64,000 bases of DNA from contig NZ_JARQTO010000005.1 in NCBI RefSeq assembly GCF_029577735.1, positions 24,106 to 88,105 of the forward strand. The letters are read 5' to 3'. Source of the stretch: Exercitatus varius. GTDB lineage: Bacteria; Pseudomonadota; Gammaproteobacteria; Enterobacterales; Pasteurellaceae. The notes under the pieces are model-generated. The model was not told the DNA's origin and did no database searches. It saw only the letters and a program-made list of their open reading frames with translations. A program made the position numbers and the translations under genes. Shown one piece after another: positions 17,604-26,005 of this stretch. Positions within the stretch are counted from its first letter, which is position 1. Each line of letters starts with the position of its first letter.

Positions 17604-18518
17604 ATGACATGGAGAAGCATTTTAATCAGTAATGGCGGCAAACTTTCCCTGCAACATCGCCAAATGCTTATTCAACAATCAGAAAATGAATTTACCGTGC
17701 CGTTGGAAGATATTGCCGTAATCGTAGTGGAAAACCGCGAAACGGTGATTACCATTCCACTTTTATCCGCTTTAGCTCAAAACGGTATCACATTGCTGAC
17801 GTGTGACGAACAATTTTTACCTTGCGGACAGTGGTTACCGTTTTCCCAATATCATCGTCAGCTTAAAACACTAAAATTACAACTAGAAGCTTCATTACCT
17901 CAGAAAAAACAGCTTTGGCAGGTCATCGTACAACAAAAGATCCGCAATCAAGCATTTGTGTTGGAACATACGGAACATTCTACCGAAGCAAAAAAGTTAC
18001 AAATAATGGCTAATAACGTAAAATCAGGCGATAAAGAAAATTTTGAAGCACAAGCTGCGCTACTTTACTTTCAGACCGCATTCGGCAAAGATTTTCGTCG
18101 CTGGCAGGCAAATCATATTAATGCGCATCTTAATTATGCATACACCGTACTGCGATCGGCGGTTGCACGTTCTTTAGTTCAATACGGTTGGTTACCTAGT
18201 CTGGGCTTATTTCATCACAGCGAACTGAACGCCTTTAATCTTGCCGATGATTTTATTGAACCGTTCCGTCCTATCGTTGATTTAATGGTATGGAAATTAT
18301 GGAAAAAAGAATGTTTAGAATCCGGTCTTACTCCCGAAACAAAACAAAAATTAATCGGCTTATTGCATTATCAAATGCGTTTTCAAGATCAAACTTTTAG
18401 TGTACTTGCCGCCATAGATCGAACCGTCGGTTCACTACAAATCGCTTTACTATCTAAAGATGCCAAACGACTTAAACTACCTGAAATGTTACCGCTGAAG
18501 GAACACATCTATGAGTGA
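17604..18518 (+). CDS. cas1: CRISPR-associated endonuclease Cas1 (type II)
   Basis: This 304-residue integrase subunit of the Cas1-Cas2 complex inserts new spacers. The metal-binding residues are visible as Glu in NFEAQAALLYF (about 148), His in LGLFHHSELNAFNL (about 204-205) and the acidic residue of DFIEPFRP. The start at 17604 (MTWRSILISN) has AAGGA about 9 bases upstream; the open frame reaches back to 17472 inside cas9, but those extra residues do not resemble Cas1. It lies 55 bases after cas9 across a hairpin, and overlaps cas2 by 8 bases. No cas4 or csn2 is present, which defines subtype II-C. Confidence 0.96.
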   Translation: MTWRSILISNGGKLSLQHRQMLIQQSENEFTVPLEDIAVIVVENRETVITIPLLSALAQNGITLLTCDEQFLPCGQWLPFSQYHRQLKTLKLQLEASLPQKKQLWQVIVQQKIRNQAFVLEHTEHSTEAKKLQIMANNVKSGDKENFEAQAALLYFQTAFGKDFRRWQANHINAHLNYAYTVLRSAVARSLVQYGWLPSLGLFHHSELNAFNLADDFIEPFRPIVDLMVWKLWKKECLESGLTPETKQKLIGLLHYQMRFQDQTFSVLAAIDRTVGSLQIALLSKDAKRLKLPEMLPLKEHIYE

Positions 18519-18837
18519 GGCAAAATTTATGCGTATTATCGTTTTCTTTGATCTACCGGTTACAACGGCGGCAAAACGAAAAGCTGCTAATCAGTTTCGT
18601 CAATTTCTTATAAAAGATGGCTATCAAATGCTACAACTCTCCGTTTATAGCCGAATCGTACGAGGACGCGATTCTCTAGAAAAACACAACAAACGACTCT
18701 GCGAAAATTTACCTGAAGAAGGTTCGATCCGTTGCTTAGAAGTCACTGAAAAACAATTTGCCAGCATGAGCATTTTATTGGGAGAATTGAAAATACAAGA
18801 GAAAAAAGTGAATGCAAACCAGATGTTACTCTTTTAA
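18511..18837 (+). CDS. cas2: CRISPR-associated protein Cas2
   Basis: This 108-residue ferredoxin-fold protein is the structural partner of Cas1 in spacer acquisition. It shows the family pattern RIIVFFDLP at the first beta strand, with the usual Asp, and LSVYSRIV in the middle. The start at 18511 overlaps the end of cas1 by 8 bases and has GAAGGA upstream. A second start six codons later (MRIIVFF, at 18529) with GAGG upstream is a real alternative. It is the last cas gene before the array. Confidence 0.94.
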   Translation: MSEAKFMRIIVFFDLPVTTAAKRKAANQFRQFLIKDGYQMLQLSVYSRIVRGRDSLEKHNKRLCENLPEEGSIRCLEVTEKQFASMSILLGELKIQEKKVNANQMLLF

Positions 18838-18931
18838 TATCGATATAAAACCTTATAAATATCTGCCTGTACATTAAAAAATCTAAAAAAAACGACCGCA
18901 CTTTATATATTTTTGCCCAAATTTCCGAAAG

Positions 18932-18974
18932 AAAAAAAGAGCTAAACCCTTATCTAATAAGGCCTCAGCTCTTT
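18932..18974 (-). terminator. Terminator of the CRISPR array transcript
   Basis: Read on the minus strand, an outer stem AAAGAGCT/AGCTCTTT (18974-18967 with 18943-18936) and an inner stem CCTTAT/ATAAGG form a long hairpin followed by seven T. It starts only 3 bases beyond the last repeat in the direction of array transcription. Confidence 0.8.
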
Positions 18975-18977
18975 GAT

Positions 18978-19476
18978 ATTATAGCACTGCGAAATGAAAA
19001 AGGGAGCTACAACTGCTACCTCTGCCAGTGATTTTGATTTACGATTATAGCACTGCGAAATGAAAAAGGGAGCTACAACAACTGAAACCGGCGTAAACAA
19101 TACGCCGACATTATAGCACTGCGAAATGAAAAAGGGAGCTACAACTAAACTAATTAGTGTGGTTCTGTCACCACTAATTATAGCACTGCGAAATGAAAAA
19201 GGGAGCTACAACCATGTCGCCGCGCAAAAACACGGATAACTTATTATAGCACTGCGAAATGAAAAAGGGAGCTACAACAAGTTGTGGGAATGAATTTGCA
19301 GGTGAAAAATTATAGCACTGCGAAATGAAAAAGGGAGCTACAACACCGACAATAGATTTATCTTTAAAGGCTAAATTATAGCACTGCGAAATGAAAAAGG
19401 GAGCTACAACCGGTCTGTAATTTGCGATATAGCACGTCAAATTATAGCACTGCGAAATGAAAAAGGGAGCTACAAC
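18978..19476 (-). CRISPR. Type II-C CRISPR array, 8 repeats and 7 spacers
   Basis: Eight identical 36-base repeats start at 18978, 19044, 19110, 19177, 19243, 19309, 19375 and 19441. Six spacers are 30 bases long and one (19146-19176) is 31. On the transcribed minus strand the repeat begins GTTGTAGCTCCC and ends CGCAGTGCTATAAT, very close to the N. meningitidis repeat. Its last nine bases, TGCTATAAT, are a perfect extended -10 box, so each repeat can start a crRNA inside the next spacer. This matches the known Neisseria type II-C mode, which does not need RNase III processing at the 5' end. No degenerate terminal repeat is seen. I found no spacer match elsewhere in this window. An open frame across the array on the minus strand is a by-product of the repeats. 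Confidence 0.98.
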
Positions 19477-19645
19477 CTTCCGCGCACAAAACATTCTTTA
19501 ATCATGGTCGTCTCAACAGAGATAAAGACGAAGATTCAAAAGCCAAAATCAATTCTGATATATAGACTAAGATTTTGTGGGCGGGCAAAAAACTCTCAAA
19601 TTTTTGCCCGCACTTTGTCTCCTTTAGGTTATGTTCGCATATCGA
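19477..19645. other. Gap between CRISPR array and ftsY
   Basis: No gene is seen. The first 100 bases next to the array are A+T-rich and could hold a leader or the promoter-proximal flank of the minus-strand transcript, but no clear promoter was recognised. An inverted pair GCGGGCAAAAA (19581-19591) and TTTTTGCCCGC (19601-19611), made of uptake-signal variants, lies next to the ftsY stop and may act as its terminator. Confidence 0.5.
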
Positions 19646-21163
19646 CTAATCGTCTTCATGCGTAAATAACGCGTCGATAAATTCATCCGCATCGAAAGTG
19701 CGTAAATCTTCGATTTTTTCCCCGACCCCGATATAGCGAATCGGCAGCTTAAACTGATCGGCGATAGCGAAAATCACGCCGCCTTTTGCCGTGCCGTCCA
19801 GCTTGGTTAAACTGATCCCGGTTAAACCTACGGCCTCATTAAATAATTTCGCCTGACTGACGGCATTTTGCCCCGTGCCGGCATCCAGCGTCAGCATGAT
19901 TTCATGAGGCGCGCTTTCATCGTATTTTTTCATAACGCGAACGATTTTCTTCAGCTCGTCCATCAGATTATTTTTATTCTGCAAACGCCCCGCCGTATCG
20001 GCGATTAAAATATCGACCCCACGCGCCGAAGCGGACTGCATGGCGTCAAAAATCACCGAAGCCGAATCCGATCCTGTGCTTTGCGCTACCACCGGAATAT
20101 GATTGCGTTCTCCCCAGACTTGCAACTGTTCTACCGCCGCCGCCCGGAAAGTATCGCCCGCCGCCAACATCACGGATTTGCCTTGCTGTTGGAATTGACG
20201 CGCTAATTTGCCGATAGTAGTGGTTTTCCCCACGCCGTTCACGCCCACCATCAAAATCACATAAGGCTTTTTCGAACCGTCGATTTCAAGCGGTCGCGCC
20301 ACCGGTTTTAAAATTTCCGCCATTTCCAGTTTCAACCGCTGATACAGCAAATCCGCGTCTTTCAGCTGCTGACGGGTCGCGTGCTGTTCTAAATTTTGGA
20401 TAATTTTGGCCGTCGTCGGCACACCGATATCGGCGACCAGCAATTGTTCCTCCAGCTCTTCAAATAACTCGTCGTCAATTTTTTTACCGCTAAAAAAAGA
20501 ACGAAATCCGGCGCCGATATTTTGTTTGGTTTTAACCAAACCTTTCAGCAAGCGGCTGAAAAAACCGCCTTCGCTCGGTTTTTCCCGGGTTTCCGCCGGC
20601 ACGGCAAGGGCTGCGTTTTCCGCCTTTTGAGAGTTCGTTTCATCTTCCGAAAGCGACGAAAAATCCGCCGCACTTTCGCTCGTTTCCGTCGTCGCTTCAG
20701 CCTGAACGGCACTCGCCGTATTATCGGTATTTTCCGTCGCGACAGATTCCGGCGCCGAATTTTCTGTCGTATTGGCTTGCTGCCGACGGACGTCCGCTAC
20801 CAATTGCTCCGTTTGAACGGGCTCAAGTGCGGTCGAATTTTCCAACGAATTTTGCGTTTCCGATTGCACAAAATGCTCGATTTGTTCGACCGTTTCTTCG
20901 CTAAGATTTTGTTCCGCCGCTTCAAGTTTTTCGTCAATCCGCGCCTGAATGCGATCAAACCGTTCTTCAACTTCATCGCCGATTTGCTGGAATTTATCTT
21001 CGATTTTGTCGGCAACGTCCTCAATCTTGTCGCTAACATCGTCAATTTTATCTTTTATTTCATCGACTATGTCGTCAATTTTATCCGCGACGTCCTGTTC
21101 CGCTTGCTTTTTGCCCAATCCCAACCAGGACCAAAAACCGCCTTTTTTCTTATCTTCTGCCAT
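19646..21163 (-). CDS. ftsY: Signal recognition particle receptor FtsY
   Basis: This 505-residue SRP receptor GTPase docks ribosome-nascent chain complexes at the inner membrane. The C-terminal NG domain (about residues 210-505) carries the P-loop GVNGVGKTTTIGKLA (near 306), GDTFRAAAVEQL, DTAGRLQNKNNLM and TKLDGTAKGG. The N-terminal 200 residues form the acidic A domain; residues about 25-75 contain a regular charged repeat of the type DKIDDIVDEIKDKIDD, probably a long amphipathic helix. In many gamma-proteobacteria ftsE and ftsX follow ftsY; here the CRISPR array follows instead. rsmD is divergent upstream, as is usual. Confidence 0.96.
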   Translation of the reverse strand: MAEDKKKGGFWSWLGLGKKQAEQDVADKIDDIVDEIKDKIDDVSDKIEDVADKIEDKFQQIGDEVEERFDRIQARIDEKLEAAEQNLSEETVEQIEHFVQSETQNSLENSTALEPVQTEQLVADVRRQQANTTENSAPESVATENTDNTASAVQAEATTETSESAADFSSLSEDETNSQKAENAALAVPAETREKPSEGGFFSRLLKGLVKTKQNIGAGFRSFFSGKKIDDELFEELEEQLLVADIGVPTTAKIIQNLEQHATRQQLKDADLLYQRLKLEMAEILKPVARPLEIDGSKKPYVILMVGVNGVGKTTTIGKLARQFQQQGKSVMLAAGDTFRAAAVEQLQVWGERNHIPVVAQSTGSDSASVIFDAMQSASARGVDILIADTAGRLQNKNNLMDELKKIVRVMKKYDESAPHEIMLTLDAGTGQNAVSQAKLFNEAVGLTGISLTKLDGTAKGGVIFAIADQFKLPIRYIGVGEKIEDLRTFDADEFIDALFTHEDD

Positions 21164-21222
21164 AATGTTCTCTTTTTCTGTTAAAATGCGTCAAAATTTC
21201 GCATAGTCTATCATTTATCCGT

Positions 21223-21828
21223 ATGAAAAAACACACAAAACCACGAAATCCAACGGCTCAAACGGCAAATCCGAGAGGTGAGGTGCGCATTATTGCGGGG
21301 CGTTGGCGCGGACGTAAATTGCCGGTGTTAAATGCACCGGGTTTGCGGCCGACGGGCGATCGGATAAAAGAAACCCTGTTCAACTGGTTAATGCCTTACA
21401 TTGCAGACGCCGATTGTCTGGACGGCTTTGCCGGCAGCGGTTCGCTGGGGTTTGAAGCTTTGTCCCGCCAGGCGAAATCCGTGACATTCCTGGAATTGGA
21501 CAAAGCCGTGGCAAGCCAACTCAGCAAAAATCTGCAAATGCTGAATTGTGATAAAACGCAAGCCGTCGTGTTTAATCAAAGCAGTCTGGAATTTCTAAAA
21601 CGACCGCAAAATCGCCCGCACTTTGACGTGGTATTTCTCGATCCACCGTTTCATTTCGGATTGGCGGAACAGGCGGCGCAATTACTGACGGAAAATAATT
21701 GGTTACGACCGAACGCCCTGATTTACGTGGAAACGGAACGGGAAAAGCAGCCGAAGGTGCCGGAAAACTGGGTTTTGTTAAAAGAGAAAACGAGCGGACA
21801 AGTCAGTTACCGCCTCTATCAAGCCTGA
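21223..21828 (+). CDS. rsmD: 16S rRNA (guanine-966-N2)-methyltransferase RsmD
   Basis: This 201-residue SAM-dependent methyltransferase makes m2G966 in 16S rRNA of the 30S subunit. It shows RIIAGRWRGRKLPV near the N-terminus, the TGDRIKETLFNWL substrate motif, the SAM motif DGFAGSGSLGFEALSR and the catalytic DPPF (VFLDPPFHFG). It is divergent from ftsY with a 59-base gap. A bidirectional hairpin follows. Confidence 0.93.
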   Translation: MKKHTKPRNPTAQTANPRGEVRIIAGRWRGRKLPVLNAPGLRPTGDRIKETLFNWLMPYIADADCLDGFAGSGSLGFEALSRQAKSVTFLELDKAVASQLSKNLQMLNCDKTQAVVFNQSSLEFLKRPQNRPHFDVVFLDPPFHFGLAEQAAQLLTENNWLRPNALIYVETEREKQPKVPENWVLLKEKTSGQVSYRLYQA

Positions 21829-21842
21829 TTTTGAAACACAAA

Positions 21843-21868
21843 AAAACCGAGATAAACATCTCGGTTTT
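21843..21868. terminator. Bidirectional terminator between rsmD and the YagU-like gene
   Basis: AAAACCGAGAT (21843-21853) pairs with ATCTCGGTTTT (21858-21868), with A and T runs on both sides. It serves two convergent genes. Confidence 0.85.
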
Positions 21869-21882
21869 GATTTGAGTGAAAC

Positions 21883-22503
21883 TTAGCGCGTTTCTTCTTC
21901 CGGATCCGGTTGACCGGTGATGCGATTACGCAAATCGCGACGGATAATTTCAATCGTCCAGAACCAGAAAATATGACCTACGATTTCAGAAACATGTTCG
22001 TATAACGGCCATTCGGATACCGGCGGAGTCAGGTTCATTGCCGGGAACACAATGTAGTGAACCACGATACAGGCTAACAAACCGGCGCCGATACCTTGCC
22101 AGAATTTAATTTTCGGGAACACTTCGGCCACTAAACAGTAACCGATAGCGAACACTAATGAAAAGATGATGTGCGTTACGCCAATCCAGTTAAACGCTTG
22201 ATCCGCAAAGGTAAATGCCGCTTGTGTCGGATCGATGCCAAGATAATCGCGCAAGAACACATGCGGAGGATTTAAAAACGCGCGGGAACATTGTTGTAAC
22301 GCGCCGTCCATTGCCAAAGCGCCTGAATTTAATGCGTCCAAGACGGGTTGCGGACAGGCGGCGGTAAATAAATCGATTGGGCTGCGCGGCGGGAACGGAT
22401 GCTCGGCTCCCCATTTTACGAACGCAGAAATAAGACCGCCGATGATCCCTACAAAAAAGGCAACACCGTAACGACGTTTTGATGGCTGAGTAAATAATGC
22501 CAT
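21883..22503 (-). CDS. YagU-like inner-membrane protein (DUF1440)
   Basis: This 206-residue protein has several membrane segments (FFVGIIGGLISAFVKW, IIFSLVFAIGYCLVAEVF, IGAGLLACIVVHYIVFPAM) and a charged C-terminus rich in E. It resembles the YagU/DUF1440 family; E. coli YagU has been linked to acid resistance, but the molecular function is unknown. The start at MALFTQPSKRR (22503) is preferred because CGGAG lies about 9 bases upstream on the minus strand. A longer frame to 22557 adds residues that do not look like a membrane-protein N-terminus. Confidence 0.75.
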   Translation of the reverse strand: MALFTQPSKRRYGVAFFVGIIGGLISAFVKWGAEHPFPPRSPIDLFTAACPQPVLDALNSGALAMDGALQQCSRAFLNPPHVFLRDYLGIDPTQAAFTFADQAFNWIGVTHIIFSLVFAIGYCLVAEVFPKIKFWQGIGAGLLACIVVHYIVFPAMNLTPPVSEWPLYEHVSEIVGHIFWFWTIEIIRRDLRNRITGQPDPEEETR

Positions 22504-22644
22504 AACTAGACTCCGAGTAAAATTATTGAATTTCGTCGCCCATAACGGCGACACCATTTATTCACAGGAATAAATTGCTATAAATTTTAAGCATGAGCCC
22601 AAAATAGTCAAGTTATTCCTACCCGAAAGCGGAGAAGCCGCCCT

Positions 22645-24504
22645 CTAATGATTGAAAATATCGCGATCGCGCAACAAATGAAAATTACCTTTGCGACGTA
22701 AAAAACCGCAACGATCAAAATATTCCGTCAACTGTACCGTTAATTTCCGCCCGAACTGCAATTCGTCACGCAGCTGATTCACCGAAATCGCCCCTTGCGC
22801 TTCAATCAACGCTTTAATCTTCTCCGCGTACCGATAAACGGTTTCCGTTAAAAAGAACCGATCCTTCACAATCGCCGTTAAATATCCCAAATTTCCCGCT
22901 TTATAACAAAAATTGCGCATAACGGTTTCCTCCACGTTCAACGCCGTCGCCAATTCGCGCACCCAAAAGGCTTGTCCGTTCTGTTCTGCAAATTTCGCCG
23001 ACACCCGTTGCCACAAAGCTTGTTCTTCCTGATTGAACTGGATGCGATGGGTCGGCAAATGCAGCCAGCCGCGACTTTGCTGCAGGCGACCGTCCGCCAG
23101 CAACTGATCGATCAGGTGATAAATCAATTTTTCCGGCTGCTGTAAAGCGGCAATGCGATACAAACGGGCTTTTCCCAGCCCTACCTGATCGCTGTGGGCG
23201 GCGTGATAATGCTCAAGTGCGGTCAAAATTTGATGAATTTTTTGCTGCTGATAATCCCGGTTAAAACACCATTCCTGAAAGTGCGCCAAATGCTGTTCCG
23301 CCATCAAGGCGTCAAGCTGAGCGGCAGTCAGTTGTTCAATCCACATTAACTGTGAAGCGCTCACCGCCTGCGACCGCAAATATAAAGCCAACCGCTCCCC
23401 CGCACTTTGCGCGTTCTGTAAATCCGTTAAAAAATTTAACCGCACTTCACTGCGTTTATGCCGTTTCGGCGAATACACTTCCAGCACCCGCGCGCCCGCC
23501 GCCAGTTGTTTATTATCGCCGCTGCGCAGAATCAATTTATCGCCCTGAGCCAGAAACAGCGGCTTATCCAGCAACACCTCCGCCAAAACTTCGCTATTTT
23601 TGACCGCACTTTTCGCCGTCAGCAGCCCCAGTTTTCCCACCACATGACTCGCCGCGTGATAAACGTGCACGGGCTGACTTTCGTTCAATTGCATTTCGGC
23701 ATTCAACACCACAGTGAAGCGATCCGTCGGCGCCCAAGGCGCTTGCGAAAACAGCCAATCGCCCCGTTCAATCAAACTGCGACCTAAATCCGCATTAATA
23801 TTTAATGCTAAACGTTGACCGGCAAGTCCTTCGCTATTTTGCTGATTTTGTGCATGAATATTTTTCACCCGCACTTTTTCGCCGGTGGAAAGATAAAGCT
23901 CGTCATCAATTTTTACCTTGCCGCTAAATGCCGTGCCCGTCACCACCGTGCCCGCCCCTTTCACGGTGAAAACGCGATCGATGGCGTAACGGAACGGCTT
24001 ATTTTGATCCGCCGGATTAGCAAGTGCGGTCAAAAATTCCCGTAATTCCGCAATACCTTGCCCGCTCACGGCGGAGGTGACAAAAAACGGATTCTCCGCT
24101 AAAAAAGGGTAATCCTGTTTAATTTTGCGCTGAAGATCGTCGATTTTCGCCGAATCCGCACGATCTGCCTTAGTGATGACCAGCATAATTTTGTCAATCT
24201 GCAGCAAACGCAAAATGGCTAAATGTTCTTTCGTTTGCGCCTGCACGCCTTCATCGGCCGCCACAATCAACATGGCGTAATGAATGCCGCCCAACCCCGC
24301 CAGCATATTGGCAAGAAATTTTTCATGCCCCGGCACATCGATAAAACCTAAAATTTTATTCTGCACCGGCAAATAGGCATAACCCAAATCAATAGTCATG
24401 CCCCGTTTTTTTTCTTCGGGCAAATGGGCGGTACTCACGCCCGTCAAAGCTTGCAAAAGCGCGGTTTTTCCGTGGTCAACATGACCGGATGTGACGATAA
24501 TCAT
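22645..24504 (-). CDS. selB: Selenocysteine-specific elongation factor SelB
   Basis: This 619-residue translation factor delivers Sec-tRNA to the ribosome at UGA codons marked by a SECIS hairpin. The GTPase domain has GHVDHGKT (residues 7-14), DVPGHEKF and ITKAD. EF-Tu-like domains II and III follow, and the C-terminal half holds the winged-helix repeats that bind the SECIS RNA. It is 13 bases downstream of selA on the same strand. Together they show that the organism makes selenoproteins; none is encoded in this window. Confidence 0.95.
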   Translation of the reverse strand: MIIVTSGHVDHGKTALLQALTGVSTAHLPEEKKRGMTIDLGYAYLPVQNKILGFIDVPGHEKFLANMLAGLGGIHYAMLIVAADEGVQAQTKEHLAILRLLQIDKIMLVITKADRADSAKIDDLQRKIKQDYPFLAENPFFVTSAVSGQGIAELREFLTALANPADQNKPFRYAIDRVFTVKGAGTVVTGTAFSGKVKIDDELYLSTGEKVRVKNIHAQNQQNSEGLAGQRLALNINADLGRSLIERGDWLFSQAPWAPTDRFTVVLNAEMQLNESQPVHVYHAASHVVGKLGLLTAKSAVKNSEVLAEVLLDKPLFLAQGDKLILRSGDNKQLAAGARVLEVYSPKRHKRSEVRLNFLTDLQNAQSAGERLALYLRSQAVSASQLMWIEQLTAAQLDALMAEQHLAHFQEWCFNRDYQQQKIHQILTALEHYHAAHSDQVGLGKARLYRIAALQQPEKLIYHLIDQLLADGRLQQSRGWLHLPTHRIQFNQEEQALWQRVSAKFAEQNGQAFWVRELATALNVEETVMRNFCYKAGNLGYLTAIVKDRFFLTETVYRYAEKIKALIEAQGAISVNQLRDELQFGRKLTVQLTEYFDRCGFLRRKGNFHLLRDRDIFNH

Positions 24505-24517
24505 AATTTTTTCTTCG

Positions 24518-25906
24518 CTAATTTAATTCATCTAAGGCGGTTAATAACTTTTCAAGATCGGCGAGGGAACGCAAATCCAGCCAAATTTTGTTGTTTTCCA
24601 CCCGGGCGATAATCGGGCTTGAAAGTTTTTTAAAACGCGTTAAAAGTGCGGTCAGTTTTTGCGAACTTTTTTCTGCGATGGTGACGGCGACGGACGGAAT
24701 CCTTGCCATAGGTTGCGAACCGCTACCGATTTGCGCCGAACTTGCTTCGATTTGCAGAGAAAATTCATCATTCAACACCGATTCCAATTTTGCTTTCAAC
24801 CGTTCGGCCTGCCGTTGTAATTGTTCGACCGGTTGAGTGAGTAAATGCAAACTCGTAAGTTTTTCGGCGAGTTTTTCAGGTTGAAGATACAAGCGCAAAG
24901 TGGCCTCCAAGCCGGCGAGGATCACTTTGTCGCAACGTAAAACCCGTTTCAGCGGATGAGATTGCAGTTGTCGAATCAGTTCTTTCTTGCCCGCAATAAT
25001 GCCCGCCTGCGGACCGCCGAGCAGTTTATCGCCGGAAAAGGAAATCAAATCCACGCCCTGTGCGAATTTCTCCTGCACTGTCGGTTCTTTCGGCAGATTA
25101 TATCGGGACAAATCCGTTAATGCGCCGCTGCCGAGATCGCTGATCACAGGAAGATTGAATTCTCTGCCCAATTCCACCAATTGATGTTCGGCCACCTCGC
25201 CGGTGAAACCGCAAATTTGATAGTTACTGCTGTGAACTTTCATTAAAAAGGCGGTATTTTCGTTAATTGCGTTGCGATAATCAGTTAAATGGGTGCGATT
25301 CGTCGTCCCCACTTCCACCAGCTTGCAGCCCGCCTGCGCCATAATATCGGGAATGCGGAAAGCCCCGCCGATTTCAATCAGTTCGCCGCGGGAAATAATC
25401 ACTTCTTTGCCTTGAGCGAAAGTCGCCAGCATTAACAACACCGCCGCCGCATTATTATTCACCACGCAAGCCGCTTCGGCGCCCGTAAGTTGGTGAATCA
25501 GCTCGCTGATATAGTTATCGCGATGGCTGCGTTTGCCGGCCTCTAAATCATATTCCAACGCCACATTTTCGCCCATAGCGGTTAAAGCGGCCCGCTGTGC
25601 GGACTCCGCCCATAAAGCGCGTCCTAAATTAGTGTGCAGTACGGTGCCGGTCAGATTATGTACGGATTTTATTTGTACCTGACTTTGCTGCAGCAAACGT
25701 CGTTCAATTTCGGCGAACACGGCTTGATCCTGAATTAAAAAATCGGGAAGTCGCCGGTTTTGCTGAATAAATTGGCGGCTCTGTTGCAACAAAGCGCGAC
25801 AAACGCCTACCACGGCCGAATGCCCGAATTTTGTCGTCAGTTGTTGCCCCTGAGAGGCATTTAACAGCTTATCAACGGAAGGAAGTTGCTGGAAAAGTGC
25901 GGTCAT
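24518..25906 (-). CDS. selA: L-seryl-tRNA(Sec) selenium transferase SelA
   Basis: This 462-residue PLP enzyme converts Ser-tRNA(Sec) to Sec-tRNA(Sec) using selenophosphate. The PLP lysine sits in SFSGDKLLGGPQAG (near residue 291), and SDLGSGAL is also characteristic. The start at MTALFQQLPSVDKLL (25906) is chosen because AGGAC lies upstream and the family begins here; an upstream in-frame methionine adds 25 unrelated residues. The first codons contain an uptake signal. It forms an operon with selB. Confidence 0.95.
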   Translation of the reverse strand: MTALFQQLPSVDKLLNASQGQQLTTKFGHSAVVGVCRALLQQSRQFIQQNRRLPDFLIQDQAVFAEIERRLLQQSQVQIKSVHNLTGTVLHTNLGRALWAESAQRAALTAMGENVALEYDLEAGKRSHRDNYISELIHQLTGAEAACVVNNNAAAVLLMLATFAQGKEVIISRGELIEIGGAFRIPDIMAQAGCKLVEVGTTNRTHLTDYRNAINENTAFLMKVHSSNYQICGFTGEVAEHQLVELGREFNLPVISDLGSGALTDLSRYNLPKEPTVQEKFAQGVDLISFSGDKLLGGPQAGIIAGKKELIRQLQSHPLKRVLRCDKVILAGLEATLRLYLQPEKLAEKLTSLHLLTQPVEQLQRQAERLKAKLESVLNDEFSLQIEASSAQIGSGSQPMARIPSVAVTIAEKSSQKLTALLTRFKKLSSPIIARVENNKIWLDLRSLADLEKLLTALDELN

Positions 25907-26005
25907 TTTTTCGTCCTTTTTCGACAGAAATCTTGACCGCATTATACATGAGAACGGCAAAAATTGGGCGTTAATCCGCAATAATCACATCGTTCCCGCA
26001 TGCGC

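Noticed and set aside
18838..18931. csn2 or cas4 after cas2
   Set aside because: The gap is too short and holds only an uptake signal and A+T-rich DNA, which supports subtype II-C.
19174..19494. Minus-strand open frame of 106 codons with a repeated peptide
   Set aside because: It is the translation of CRISPR repeats and spacers; period and sequence follow the array exactly.
20522..21184. Plus-strand open frame of 220 codons opposite ftsY
   Set aside because: It is antisense to the low-complexity A domain of ftsY, rich in Phe and Arg, with no family resemblance.
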